Positions 45,414 through 57,338 of a stretch of DNA of 64,000 nucleotides are shown piece by piece. Each line of letters begins with the position of its first letter. The first letter of the stretch is position 1. Source of the DNA: Ctenosaura bakeri. Its lineage: Eukaryota > Chordata > Lepidosauria > Squamata > Iguanidae. The notes under the pieces are model-generated. The model saw only the letters and a program-made list of their open reading frames with translations. It searched no databases and was not told the DNA's origin. A program made the translations under genes and the position numbers. The stretch spans positions 1 to 64,000 of the forward strand of contig CAOLHI010001662.1 of the NCBI GenBank assembly GCA_948474755.1, given 5' to 3'.

Positions 45414-46689
45414 ATTTTTGTGATCATTTCTCCCAGATAAACGAAAAGTGATCTGAATGGCCCTGTCTGCTAGCATCTCTTTTGGGTGCCAAAAGAAAGA
45501 GAGTTGAAGGGGCTTGTCATCTAGGACTAACAGATAACATATAACAAATTCTTAGGTATATGCAGCAGACATCTGGGAGCTACTGTTTATCACTAATAAA
45601 AATTCCCAATTCTAGGTTGAATTGTATCAGATCTGGCCCTTTGCTCAGCCCAAAAAAAAAAAAAAAAGGATGCAAAACTTACTGCAACTTTTTTTTTTTG
45701 CATATCATCTTTCCAAGTCCAGTCACAGCTAATGTTTGTGTGTAAGTGTTTGGCAGTTATTTTGCATAGAAGAAGCCTTTTGCCTCCCCACCTCCATCTC
45801 CAAACCTCACATAAGCTTAAGGAAAAAGTTTAATTTCTTCCATACTTTTCCTAGTGTTTCCCAGATAACAAAGATGTCAGCCCAAAAAGACTTGAAGTAA
45901 AGAAAGAAAGAAAGAAAGAGAAAAGGAAAAAAAGCTGTTATTGAAATCACTTATTAATCTTCACTAGAGAGGTACATACAATGAAATGCTACTGATTAAA
46001 AAGTGGTATTTCCTGGAAAAAGGGCACCATGCTCGAGTAATGCATACAGACAGATCAATCAATACCACTAATGCATCCTAAAGGTTGTTGCTTTTCCTGC
46101 ACTCATTGCAGGAGAATTAATGGACTACAATGGAGATTTCTATTCCTGTGAATACAGCAGTGATAGATTAGGGAGTCTATATTATGTTAAACATGATTTA
46201 GACACAGAGTTGTATCCAACCAAGAAAATTAGTAATAGAGCTTTCTAAGACTTGCTGTAGTTCTCAACCTGCCTTGCCTGGTACAAACTTCCATTTTCCT
46301 CCTATCACATGAACTAAGCATATATTAACACTTACTGATTTTGCCACCTACCTTCACTTTTGTTTGGCTGTTTTTATCTTTCTCTCACAGTGTCTAACTA
46401 GAGTTTAAGCTTCTTGGGAAAGGCAGAGATTGGAAATTCTGTTTTTTGGACTGCAACCCCAGATTTCATACCAGAACTGCCAAAAACTCCTGCTGGCTGA
46501 GGGAAAGGAATAGTTTTGGGATGGGGATATTTGTAATATGTGGAAAAAAACTTGCATCTAATGACAGTCCTGAAGAAATAATAAGGTATTATTATCATTC
46601 ATGTGTTTAATTCTTGTAAAACTTAATTAAAAGCTGCTATATAGATGGTGATGATGATATTATCATCATCCTCAGGAAAAGGCTTTAAG
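45414..46689. other. Unique non-coding DNA
   Basis: Contains A and T runs near 45652-45667 and 45690-45700 and an AAAG microsatellite near 45897-45920. A possible MITE arm at 46440-46500 ('ggactgcaaccccagatttc'). Confidence 0.45.
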
Positions 46690-46828
46690 AGGTCACTGTA
46701 TTGTTTTAAATTACTGTTTTGAACTGTGTTTTATTATTTTTAGCTAGATGTTTTAAATGGTTTTAATATTGCAAATATGGTAGTTTGAGTCTTTTTTAAT
46801 GTTGATTTTTAGAATTTTTTTTAACTAT
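46690..46828 (+). mobile_element. L2 LINE 3' untranslated region, left piece
   Basis: T-rich sequence with 'tgttttaaattactgttttg' and 'gatgttttaaatggttttaa' typical of an L2 3' untranslated region. It is cut at TAT by the TIR element at 46829 and continues at 47270. Confidence 0.55.
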
Positions 46829-47269
46829 GGCCATTTCCGCACGTCCAGTCTGGTACTTACTGGACTTCTTGGCTCGACGCTTGGGTCCAGGCTGCTCCGG
46901 AGCAGTGCGTGGCCGCCGCTCTGCACTGCTCTGGGGATGAAAATGGCGGCTTCCAGTTGGTGGAGGCTCTCCACCAACCGCTGAAGCTCACCAGCCTAAA
47001 GCCCGCCCCCGGCAGATCTGCAAGCTCACACTGGTACGAACCTGCAAATCTGCACCAGAGCGTGGGAACTGAGTGGCACAGAGTGGCATGCTCCGTGCTT
47101 TTTAAAAACCCGAAGAAACAGGTTTTTAAAAAGTCCCACTTTGGGTCGTTCCGGAGCGGACTGAGGTGCAGAATTACATAAAGAAGTCTGACCCAGTCCA
47201 CTCCCAGGTGCAGATGTCCTCTCTGGAGGATGCTCTGCACCGGTTTTTTAAGCCCATGTGGAAATGACC
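46829..47269. mobile_element. TIR element, 441 bp, 3-bp TSD TAT
   Basis: Left end GGCCATTTCCGCACGTCC, right end CCCATGTGGAAATGACC. TAT flanks both sides (46826-46828, 47270-47272). The interior is GC- and CpG-rich with several internal inverted segments. It produces a 145-codon frame on the minus strand (46857-47294) that has no recognisable domain and crosses the element boundary, so I treat it as spurious. It lies within an L2 3' end. Confidence 0.82.
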
Positions 47270-47410
47270 TATATTGCAATAATTTGTAAGCCACCTTGAC
47301 TACCAGGTATGGTGGTAGTCAATTTAATTTGTAAGCCACCTTGACTACCAAGTATGGTGAAAAGGTGGAGCATAAATAAAGTTACTGTTGATGATAACGA
47401 TGATGATGAT
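47270..47410 (+). mobile_element. L2 LINE 3' end, right piece, with (GAT) tail
   Basis: 'aatttgtaagccaccttgac' and 'aaaggtggagcataaataaa' are the typical L2 terminal hairpin region; the tail is GATGATGATGAT. Part of it is included in the tandem duplication that starts at 47321. Confidence 0.6.
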
Positions 47411-47556
47411 TCACAATATTTATATCCCACCTATTTTTAATTTAATTTGTAAGCCACCTTGACTACCAAGTATGGTGAAAAGGTGGAGCATAAATAAAGT
47501 TACTGTTGATGATAACGATGATGATGATTCACAATATTTATATCCCACCTATTTTT
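47321..47556. repeat. Perfect 118-bp tandem duplication
   Basis: Units at 47321-47438 and 47439-47556 appear identical base for base by eye. Each unit joins the plus-strand L2 tail to the start of the minus-strand L2 ('tcacaatatttatatcccac'). A diverged partial unit (about 40 bp) lies immediately upstream at 47281-47320. Confidence 0.9.
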
Positions 47557-48003
47557 AGGATCATGACTGAAAAAGGCTTACAAATTAAAATACATAGCTG
47601 AAAGCATTCAAAAGATCATCTTTAAAATGCAATCATTTCATGCAGTTAAATACCACCTAAAACAAAGAATAAGAAGCAGTTGAAAACAGTACAGTTAAAA
47701 GCTCACTCTATTCAAAGCGCTTTCTTTAAAAATAGATCCCAGTGTTTTCTTGAAATAAAAAAATACTAAATAAATTAATAAACAAGCCAGCAAGCCAGCC
47801 AGCCTTTGCCCTGTAGTAGAAAGAGTACAGAGAGGAAGACCTCCTAGGAGCCTCTACTGAGAAGACCCTCTCCTTCATCCCCATCAATTGTGCCTGCCAG
47901 AACAGTTGGACAAAGAGAAAGGCCTTTCTCAGAGATCTCAGAACCCAAGAAGACTTGTATGAGAAAAAATGGTTGATCAGATAGCCTGGCCAAAACCATA
48001 GAG
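47530..48003 (-). mobile_element. L2 LINE 3' end, minus strand, left piece
   Basis: From the 3' end inward: 'tatttatatcccacct', A-rich untranslated sequence, then 'gagaagaccctctccttcat', the complement of the C-terminal coding region. It is interrupted at 48004 by a hAT element and resumes at 48332. Confidence 0.6.
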
Positions 48004-48331
48004 CAGAGCTTTCCAAACTTTTCATGTTGGTGACACACTTTTTAGACATGCATCATTCACAACACAGTAATTCAGTTTTACTAGCAAATCAGAGGCTAAA
48101 CTAACCCCTTATGAGAGATACAGAAACATATATAAATAGTAGTATTGAAATGTATGGGGACACAACATATCTCATGAAAACCTTTCATTTGTATTTTTAA
48201 AAATATATGATTTATTCATAACATATAACATACATTTCCAAGGCTCAGGTGGAGGGCTTGTTCTTGGTGACACACCTGTATTCTTCAGGCAACATTCTAA
48301 TGTGTTGTGATACACCATTTGGAAAGCCCTA
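48004..48331. mobile_element. Non-autonomous hAT element, perfect 8-bp TSD
   Basis: Left end CAGAGCTTTCCAAACTTTTC and right end CCATTTGGAAAGCCCTA are inverse. CCATAGAG is repeated exactly (47996-48003, 48332-48339). The subterminal 'gttggtgacacac' also recurs in 'ttcttggtgacacacctg'. It is 328 bp and non-coding. Confidence 0.9.
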
Positions 48332-48385
48332 CCATAGAGGGCTTTGTAGGTCAAAATCAGCACTTTAAATTGTGTGAGTTACACT
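48332..48385 (-). mobile_element. L2-related LINE, minus strand, right piece
   Basis: 'gggctttgtaggtcaaaatc' and 'agcactttaaattgtgtgag' continue the repeat cut by the hAT element. Confidence 0.55.
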
Positions 48386-49134
48386 CTGAATATAAGAAAA
48401 TAACACCACCATCGGATGCAAATATAACTCAAAACAGAGATATATACCAGCATATTAAACAAAAATACAATCCCAGGATATATCATGAAAATATTGAATG
48501 CAGGATATTGAATCAAAGTGACATAAAGAGCAGAGTTGAATGCAAGGGGTAGAATGTGCTCCCCAATGTTATTTCCTTCTACCCCATTTACTTCCTCAGC
48601 TGTTAGTTGCAATATATTGATCCTATACCAAATGGATTAAATCCTAATTCCCCACAAGCGAGTCTTTGCTACTATTTCTCTATCCCAAACTATTTTTCTG
48701 AAGTCACTTCCCAGAGTGTGGCATTAGAATATTTGGAACGTGAACAAAGTTATGTTGCTAAAGAAGGAGATGATAAACAATCTAGTCTATCTTATTCATC
48801 ATGTAATATTTGGACTTTGGACATCTTTCACAAATCACATCTGTCATCCACCCCCCAATATTTCTAGCCTTTCTGATTTTTTTCCTCTTTCGATTTTCAG
48901 CCTCTACTCCTATTGAAATATTCAGTATTATTTCCTCTATGCTTGCTTGCTTGCTACGTCATTTCTTCATTCTTCTCTGTTTAGAATGTATCATGGGACA
49001 AGTTCACTAAATCCCCTTCCACAATTTTCAGTTAAATGCATAATAAAATAAGCTCCTTCAGTGCATGCCTGTAACTGGAAAATCACAGAAGCATATTCTG
49101 TCTCAGTCTATGCATGTTCATGCACAGATCCAAC
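48386..49134. other. Unique non-coding DNA
   Basis: No repeat recognised. Several short frames without domain content. Confidence 0.45.
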
Positions 49135-49992
49135 CAAAGCTTTGGAACAACTAACTACACAACAAGTTACTTGTAATTAATTCCTTTTCTCAATAAAAAA
49201 GGAATAACTTGTTACATTACAATTGTAAGGCTAGCATCCCGTAAGTGATTTGGAGAGGGGTCATTTTTTGTCTACAACATTTTTTGGGCCATTGCAAAGG
49301 TTAGAACTCTCCAGAGACCTCATACAGTTACCAAGCTCTCTTGCAAAACCACTTTTCATCTTCTGCATATACCTTCACACACACTCCACATAACCATTCA
49401 CTGCCTGGTAGATAGCAGCAAGGCAATGGAGAAGCATCTAGCTATGTTCCTATAGTTGGACGCACAGCACTGATTTCATCATTTGGAACTTCCAAAGCAT
49501 ACCCAGGGGGTTTGTGGAAGATGACTTCTCACTGTGCATTCAGCTATAGGACCATAGCTGTGCACTTTTCCGCCACATCCCAGATCTCTGCTAGGCAGTA
49601 AATGGGTTTGGGGGGGTTGCAGTAGGTAAAAATGGGTTGGGAATGATAAAGGAGATGTGGCGTAGTTCTGCCTGGCAGAACTTTAAGTTATGCTTCCTGA
49701 TTCAGGATCTCAACTGTAAATTGATGTGGAAAAACTTCACTCTTTTTGCAGTAAAACTAAGATTTTAGTAACTTAAATAGTTATGGACTGCAATGATAAG
49801 GTTAAATGAAGGGCAGAGTACTTTGTAATACAAGCCAGTGGACTGTAGTTTTTAGATTTAAAAAAAACGTGCTTTTTTTGTTTTTGGTTACTTTGAGAGC
49901 AAGGTAGTAACTATAGTACTTACTAATTACTTTCACGGGCATTGGTACTTTAACTGTAACTAATTAGTTTGAAAGTACTTTTCCAAGCTCTG
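49135..49992. mobile_element. hAT-like element, 858 bp, with 'taactaatta' subterminal repeats
   Basis: Left end CAAAGCTTTGGAACAACTAA and right end, inverted, CAGAGCTTGGAAAAGTAC. Both subterminal regions are rich in 'aactaattac/aagttacttg' motifs that could be transposase-binding repeats. Flanks GATCCAAC (49127-49134) and GATCAACC (49993-50000) match at 6 of 8. The interior has no transposase frame. Confidence 0.65.
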
Positions 49993-50001
49993 GATCAACC
50001 A

Positions 50002-50109
50002 AGCCTTCTACATGTAACACTGCTGAACTTCTAACAAGCACATGAAATTTGGTTCTAAAATCAGCCCCTGTACCCAAGGATTGGAAAGTGGTCAATGTAA
50101 CAGGAAGAC
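50002..50109 (+). mobile_element. CR1/L3-type LINE fragment
   Basis: The frame from 50049 begins with 'LKSAPVPKDWKVVNVTG', matching the 'VPxDWxxANVTP' motif upstream of RT in CR1/L3 elements. A MITE follows directly. After the MITE, 'tatgattctgtgattctatg' (50313-50332) looks like a CR1 3' repeat, so the copy may be internally deleted. Confidence 0.5.
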
Positions 50110-50112
50110 TTT

Positions 50113-50312
50113 GGCCATTTCCACACTGCATTGTTATAGTATTATTATTCCACTTCCAATATCCTATGGCATCCTGGGATTTGCAGTTTAGGAAGAGGTG
50201 TTTAGAATTCTCAGCCAGAGAATTCTCAGCCCCAGTAAAGTACAAACCCAGAATTCCACAGGATGTTGAAAGTGGAACAATAGCACTATAACAGCGTAGT
50301 GCAGAAAGGTCC
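50113..50312. mobile_element. Palindromic TIR MITE, copy F
   Basis: Starts GGCCATTTCCACACTGCATT and ends GTGCAGAAAGGTCC, with a complete family interior. The 3-bp flanks are TTT and TAT, a mismatch at the middle base. It is 200 bp. Confidence 0.8.
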
Positions 50313-51540
50313 TATGATTCTGTGATTCTATGTAGGTTGCACTTATGCACATGTAAGCCACTAACAGGATTCAAACCAATATTTCCTTTTCTATGTTAAC
50401 TAAAGATGGTCCAGCAATGTGGTAGACCACGAATGCCAACCGTTTTATGCTCCTTGGCTGCATCTTGTTTTAACTCTGTTCTGGGGACAGTCATGGGAAA
50501 ATGTTTACTGAAGAAGAACATAACATTTGATGAAATGGAATAATCTTCATACATAATTGAATGACTTGCTTGCCAATTGTTCATCAAAGTGAATGGAGTA
50601 CCAATTCAGAAGTTTAAGTATTTTGTTGAATTGTGGTTCCTCATTAAATACTGTGGTCATGAGAGGAGCTAAATGAACATAAATATCACATTCAGTACAA
50701 ATTGGTGATAATTGTCAATGACTGTGTTCTCAGTGGCTTGCCCTAGATTTCACACAACAAATATCCCCTTCTTACCTGTGCCTCCCCCCATAATTCTAGT
50801 AGTCATTTATAAGATTTTTTTTAAGCGTTACCTTTTGTTTTTAAATTAACTAGCAATTTTCTCAACAGAAGCAATTACAAAAAGTTTTTTTAAAAATTAA
50901 AAATGTTGGTAAAAATACATTTCCACAGAAATGAAGAAATCATTGTTGGTATTTATTACCAACTAAAGGGTTTGTCTTTCATGTTATCAACATGTTATCA
51001 TGTTACTTTTAGTATAATCAAATAATAAAGGAGCTGCTGGTCATCAAGACATTTGAATGTTAATTGAATTGGTTGTACTCTAGACATGCCTGCTGACATC
51101 TCAAGGTGATGGCTTTGGTACTGGCCCAAAATGAAAGCACAGATGAAAGCATTATGCAAAGTGATTTGGGAGCACAGTCAAAAATCTTTTTGTTCAGTTT
51201 CTGTAATTACAAGTGTTCTCCCATTTCAGGACTCTCAGTCTAATTTAAGCTGATAGGGGCCCACCTCCATCCATTGTAAGGTGTTCGGGGCAGGCCAAGG
51301 AAAGACTGCTGTATGTATATGTGTTCCCATAATACATTATGGCAATAAAGGCCTCCTGTTGCTGCTGACAAATCTTTCCCTGCAATGGTTACTGGATAAA
51401 GATCCTATATGGATCAGTGGCCATGGAACAGTCCACCCCAACCAGTGATATAAAGGAGTAGGAGATACTGGTCTGACCGAAAACAAAGCTAGCATCAACA
51501 GCAAGTACCTGGGTGAATCCAGCTAGAGCCAGAATCCAGT

Positions 51541-51570
51541 GTAGTGTAGTGTAGTGTAGTGTAGTGTAGT
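51541..51570. repeat. (GTAGT)6 pentanucleotide repeat
   Basis: Six perfect GTAGT units, with partial units on each side. Confidence 0.95.
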
Positions 51571-53578
51571 AGCTCTGCATGCAGAACTATGCTACATCTG
51601 GCCATTCAACATCCCTGGACTTATCACTGAGCTGCTTCAGCCCTCCTGACCATTCAGTGGAGAGCAGCAGAGGGGGGAGAGCAGCAGAGGAGACCACAGA
51701 AGCATCTAGCTATGCCCCTATAGCCAGACATGAAATGACTACATGCTGAGATCTGCTAGGGTCCTCTGGAGGTCTCAATGGATGGTGTAACTTCTGGCTA
51801 TGGGGACATATATAGAGCTTCTTTCATCACACACACACAAACACACACCTATGATCAACAAAGTAGCTGAGGGGGGCTTTCATCATTGCAGAAGAAGGGA
51901 ACACTAACATCTAGAATGACCAAAAACACATATGTAAGTATGAAATCAAGTTCTGGTCATGTAAGTCACTAACAGGATATATCTGTATCTACCCCAGCAC
52001 TTTCATCAACACTTGAAAGCCTGGACAACTGGAAGAGTTGATGTTGAGTATGATAAGTCTTGGCATATAGCAAGCTTATTTTTGAACCATTTGAATCCCC
52101 CATTTCTAAAGAACAGCACAGAAAATGGGGTAGCCGGACCAGTGTCCCTTTGCTGATGGGGCGATCCAAAGAATGCCTTTTGGGGTTCTACATCCAATGC
52201 AGTACGGGCTGTGGAGGCAGATTTCCTCTCTGAAACTCGCCCCTGAGTTTTATGAGAGCTAGGAGACCCTGTTGAGCAGTGTCAGAAGTGCTACAGGAAG
52301 AGAGGAAATAGTAGATCACCAATCCATGGACTTTCTCCAGTGGATCGTAGTGATTTCAGTTCATGTAACAACCATCCTGAATCCATTTTACCGGACTTTA
52401 CAGAGAAGCACTGCATTGGATTTGCATTGCACCCTGTTTTCCTCCCCCCGCCCCCAGAGAGAAGGCAGATTTGACACTTATGTAAAGGAGAAACATGCCA
52501 CTGAAGATGAAGATGGGTGCCAAGGGAACATTAAGGCAAAGGAGACAGTTTATCTGGAGGTTATGATTCTTAACAGTAATAGTATTCCCATCCATTTTGA
52601 TGGCATCACATTTATTCTTTGAGTTAATGGAAAATGCAACTGTGGAACCATTTGTTTACTTCAACATGGGAAGTGATATGACTATGTATTCTGATTTTTG
52701 TGAAATGTGATATTTTTGTGAAATGTTTTCAAAGGGATTAAGCCTGGTATCAAGCTGAATCTTGGGATCCAGGATCTGGACGGCAGAGAGGATTAGATGA
52801 ATAGCTGTGTCTGACAAATGAGTATAGAGCAATAGATTGAGTATTCATGGATGAAAAGACCGGGGGTACATTCAGAGTGAGACCCAACTGAGTCAGCAGA
52901 AATGCAATAAAAAACCCAAATCAAAATCGCATCCCCTTTCTTTATCCTGTCCTCCTACAAAATGGGATTTGGAGTAACAGAGCATGAGAAATTGTCTCAA
53001 TTTCAGCCAGGTTGATTCTGCTGTCAGAGGTCAACTTCAAAAAAAAACAAAAAACATTTTTGCTGTTCTTTTATTATTAAAGTTGAAACAAGCTGCACTC
53101 TTTATTCATAGTGACTCCTTCTTGGAGGCTATCCTTGCATGACAAGCAATTATCTAAGTTTAGGAAAGAAATATTAATGACTAAAGATAAATACAAAACA
53201 TAGTTTTAAATGGACAAGCTAACATGTGGATTTTTTTTAAAAAAAAATCTGAGGCTTAAATCTGTCACCAGTTACCTAAAAGCAAGTTCTGTTGGCATCA
53301 GTGCTGATTACTTAGAAGTAAAGATTGCAGGAATTGACTGATTGCTGCCAAAGAATGGATCAAGCAACATATTGCTCAAAGCGTTTGTTACATGAAGGTA
53401 TAGAAAACTATTGGAAAGACAATGGAGAAGAAATCACCCTTGGGTAAAAATTTAAGATCATTATTTAAGTGTCACAGGCATATTAAGTTGTGAAAGTCTT
53501 TCTACAGTTATTGGAGAAGATGAGACATATCTCTGGTTAAAACCTTGGTCAAAGGTTCTGCAACTGTGTAAGAAAAAC

Positions 53579-53622
53579 TAGGTAGGTAGGTAGGTAGGTA
53601 GGTAAGTAGGCAGGTATGTAGA
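53579..53622. repeat. (AGGT)n tetranucleotide repeat
   Basis: Six or so perfect AGGT units followed by interrupted ones (AAGT, AGGC, AGGT, ATGT). Confidence 0.9.
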
Positions 53623-54954
53623 TGTTTCTATTGAAGGAGAAGTATGAATGGACAAAATAAAAAGAACAAAAGCCTACCTTCAGATGCTATACTTCTTGAA
53701 AATCAGTGTGTTGTGCACATTATTCAGAGAAGAACTTTGGAAAGGTGACTTTTTTTGAGCACCAAAACTTCTGATTTAGTTAGAAGAAAATTAGCTCTTA
53801 TTTGGTTACAGAAACAGAGCAAATACATAAGAAATACAATGCAAGCAGTGGAAGGTCTGAAGTATAGTGGTGGAATAAAATTTGCAACAAAACATGGTAG
53901 AGCACATCTTTTCATGTGCAAACAGATACAGTTCTCATCCTAGGTTTAATTTTTCATCTGAAAAAGAGCAGAGTACTGATGTAATCATTTGCTTACTTCA
54001 TGCTACCATGCAAAAACTAATAATTTCAACACTTTTGAAATAAAAACATATTGCAATTTTTTCAACAATTTTTAACATTTGCAGAATTTGCAAAAAATGT
54101 GCAAAGAACAGCATTTTGTGCATAAAACTGAAATTTGCACAAAAATAATTTTTTGTATAAAGTTTGGCATCCTGATAGTGAATTATGATTTTGTAAGACT
54201 TTCTTACAAATTGCAGCTCATTTTTTCAGTCACTGGATTAAATTAGAATTCTGTTCCAACCATGCAATGACCAAAAGCCTCCCTCATCCACATGTAAGCT
54301 GTGCAGCCCCCCTTCAACATGGCCATTTCTTGGTTTTCAGACAATGGGTGGATCAATAGCAATGTGCCCACCTATTTTCCTTTAGCTACTTGCACTGCAG
54401 GAACATTATCTGCAGGGGATCCAGGGGACACTTGGATATACCTATTGCAATGTGTGCAGCTAAATAAAAATGGTGGAATGCATTGAAGCTGATCCCCTTG
54501 CTCTCCCACAGCTCATAAATAGCCACATGATTGGGAGCTGTTACCCTGATTTCTGGGGTTCCTTGGGGGATACCTCAATGTGCTCCACGTGATGGGGAAT
54601 GGAAACTAGCCAGAGCACAAGCAATAGCAATGTGAGAGGCAGGGTAACCTAGCAGACTCTTTTTACCCATTTTTTACGGAGTCAGGCCAAGCCAAACACC
54701 AAACAAAAATGTCCAATAAATGATTTTATTGAATGAAAATCTCATGCAACAGCACAATCACTCACAGACTCACTCAAGACCTATTAAGAAGTAAAAGAGG
54801 GGAAACTGGATAGGGGACTATTGAAGGGGTTGCAGTTGGGGTAATACTACACCTTTTCCTGAAGTCCTTGGTCTGGGAAAACAGCAGAGAAGTGGGCTCA
54901 GCACAGAGAAGGCTGAGGGGATTACTCAACAGATAGAGTGATGGTCTGCTGGGA

Positions 54955-55400
54955 TGACCAGGAGCGATCCGAAAAAACGCTCAAAAACTGAGACTATCTG
55001 TAGTGGAAAAAGTACCTGCAGGACTAATCCTTTCCCAGGGAGAAAAGTGGGTGTTGCAGCGAAAACGAAGCTCCACAATGGTAACTTCCTTTGCATGATG
55101 GGATTACAAGGTGTTGCCAAAGTCTCAGGATCTTCGGCTGCGTCTGATTGTGGTGTGACTTCAGGTAAATGGTCCTCGCTTGATAGGATATTTGCTCAAC
55201 TTGGGACATACACGCTAATCCCCTCAAGTCAGCTTCTCGGGGCCGAGGACCCTTTGTTTATTGTGGGTTTACACATCTTGAGGTCTCCTGGGGCTACTTT
55301 ACTGGCCTGACCTGGTCTTCGGTCGTTCGACCATGACTGCCTACGTGCTCATCCGGGTGACTTCTCAGGCACATGGAATCATGTTTAATATCAAAATTGT
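54955..55400. other. CpG-rich stretch of unknown origin
   Basis: By eye about 16 CpG dinucleotides in roughly 420 bp ('cttcggctgcgtctg', 'cttcggtcgttcgacc', 'ctacgtgctcatccggg'), far above the surrounding density. Frames at 54954-55310 (plus) and 55024-55227 (minus) have no recognisable domain. It could be a recent insertion such as an LTR, or a small CpG island. No flanking duplication or second copy is visible. Confidence 0.35.
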
Positions 55401-57338
55401 AGGCCCTGGGATAGGGTTTTTCCAGTGGAGTAACAGAGCTGCATGGCTTAGAGGGTGGTTTTTCAGGGACTGGCATCAGGAGACGTAGCTATAGAGATGT
55501 AGCTATATGAGACATGCACAGGATCTTGACTGACTTTTTTTCACAAATGATTTTAAAAAAAATCCTAAAATGCAAAAACATCTCATAATGGTTTACCATA
55601 CTCTTGATGTCATGCTTTGCTATGCTGATACAATCTTTCTAGTCAAGGCCATGTTCTTTACCTCTTGTAGATGCTGATGGGAAAGACTTTTGGTTGAGAC
55701 CCAGGAGAGCTGATTCCAGTCAAAGTAGACAATATTGAGTTTGTTCTGGAATAAGGTGGTTTTCCAAGTTCTCAATCAGCATGAAAGTAAACAAAATAGG
55801 CTCTTTATGTGTGTCACAATATGTCTGTTGAAGCTTCAACAAGTTACTTTTGTGGACTACTACTGGCCATATCTGAGCAACTCCAGCAGTCATGATCCAA
55901 AAAAGTAGTTTGCCTAAGCTCTGGATCCTATAGTGCCTTCACTATTCCCAAAATAGGCATCTGATCATGCTAGAATATTCCTGCTGGATCCTATGCTGCC
56001 CACCAGTGAGGTGCAGCATCCTGTTCTATCATCAGCTTTGAGGAAAGATTCAACTTTCAGTCCAGACAAAATCTACAGATGGTATTAATGGAGAACCATT
56101 TTTAACTTTGCCCCAGGCAGCAAAATATCTTCGACTAGCCCTGATAGCACTCAGATGGAATAATGGGGTTTCGGGGGGGGGAAATCCTGCATACTTCCAA
56201 GAAGTTATGACAAAAATTCAGCAGAGTGGAGTAACTGCAGATATATGCTTTCAACAATAAGAAAAATCATGGAATCCTTTTAGGTCTGGTAATATTTCCT
56301 ACCAAGTAACCTGATAAAGGCTTTTGTTTCAAACTTCTGGCCATGTAGGCAATCCATGTATTCTGAAGGCATTTATCATATATTAGAAATACCAGTCATC
56401 ATAGGATAGCATTAGAACATTTTGGATAAAATGCTTGTTCAGCATTAAGCAACATGGGGAGTACATAGTAAAATTATTTTTCCTGATACAGGAGCACCTG
56501 AGTAAATTATTTCAACATTTCTCATCCCCTTGTCCAAAACAATGCTGCTACCTAAAGACTATTTCCCAAATACCAACATTACAGCTTCATGCATTTTTTA
56601 AACTACGGAGCGCACAGAAAAATGCAGTATAGACAAATCAAATTCCTTTTCTCCTTCATAGTAAATAAGTAATGTACTAACTATAATGATGAATAGAGCA
56701 CTTCATGGCACAATCTTATGGCATTAAGTGTCGGATCAAATATTTTCAGAACAGCAAGGATCCTAAGGCTGAAAATCTTATCCATGCTTATTCAGGAATA
56801 AATCTCATTGAACTGCATGAGACCTGCTGACATACATAGGATCACATTGTTAAGCATGCCTACTTGTATTTGCATATTTATATAAATTATGAAGTTTTTT
56901 TAAAAAAAATATTTTGCGATAAATTACCATGATCTGATACTGATACTTCTGTCCACTTGCATAAACCAGGTGGGTGGCAATTGGACCATTTGCTGGCAAA
57001 GGAATTAAAGGCATGATAAAAGAGGATAGTGAGGCTGCAGATAAGCCAGAAGAATTTTCTGTGTCCTCCTTCACTGCAGAAGATGCAAACAGCCAGAACT
57101 TTAGCAAAAGTGGCTAACGAGTTAGGGAAACTGCTGTGACAAAGATAGCATTGTAAGATTTGTCAATTTTTTTAAAAAAAAAGTCACTAGGACTCACCTT
57201 TGCAGAAGACTTGTTGACTCTTTGCTATATACTTCAACATTTTATCTTTATTTATGTTTTCAATTTATCTGAAACAAACTTTGAGCTACCTCGCCTGTAA
57301 TTTTTTGCACAATACAGACAGTCTCTTTTTAAAAGAAA
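55401..57338. other. Mostly unique non-coding DNA
   Basis: Contains one MITE (55829-55923). The rest shows nothing recognised. Confidence 0.45.
55829..55923. mobile_element. Short palindromic hAT-like MITE
   Basis: Left arm 'gaagcttcaacaagttactt' and right arm 'aaaaaagtagtttgcctaag' ending CTCTG are inverse, with a middle 'ctactactggccatatctga'. Same family as 2452-2557. No clear target duplication. Confidence 0.6.

Larger units (their letters stand above)
50334..54954. other. Long mostly unique non-coding stretch
   Basis: About 4.6 kb with no recognised LINE or SINE. It contains the GTAGT and AGGT microsatellites. A GC-richer stretch at 54290-54610 ('acatggccatttcttggttt') may be an unrecognised DNA element. 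Frames such as 52272-52622 (116 codons) lack domain-like content. Confidence 0.45.

Noticed and set aside
46857..47294. 145-codon minus-strand open frame
   Set aside because: It lies almost wholly within a non-autonomous TIR element, crosses its boundary into L2, and has no domain-like content.
52272..52622. 116-codon frame as a candidate gene
   Set aside because: No recognisable domain, no splice or promoter context, and amino-acid composition like random translation.
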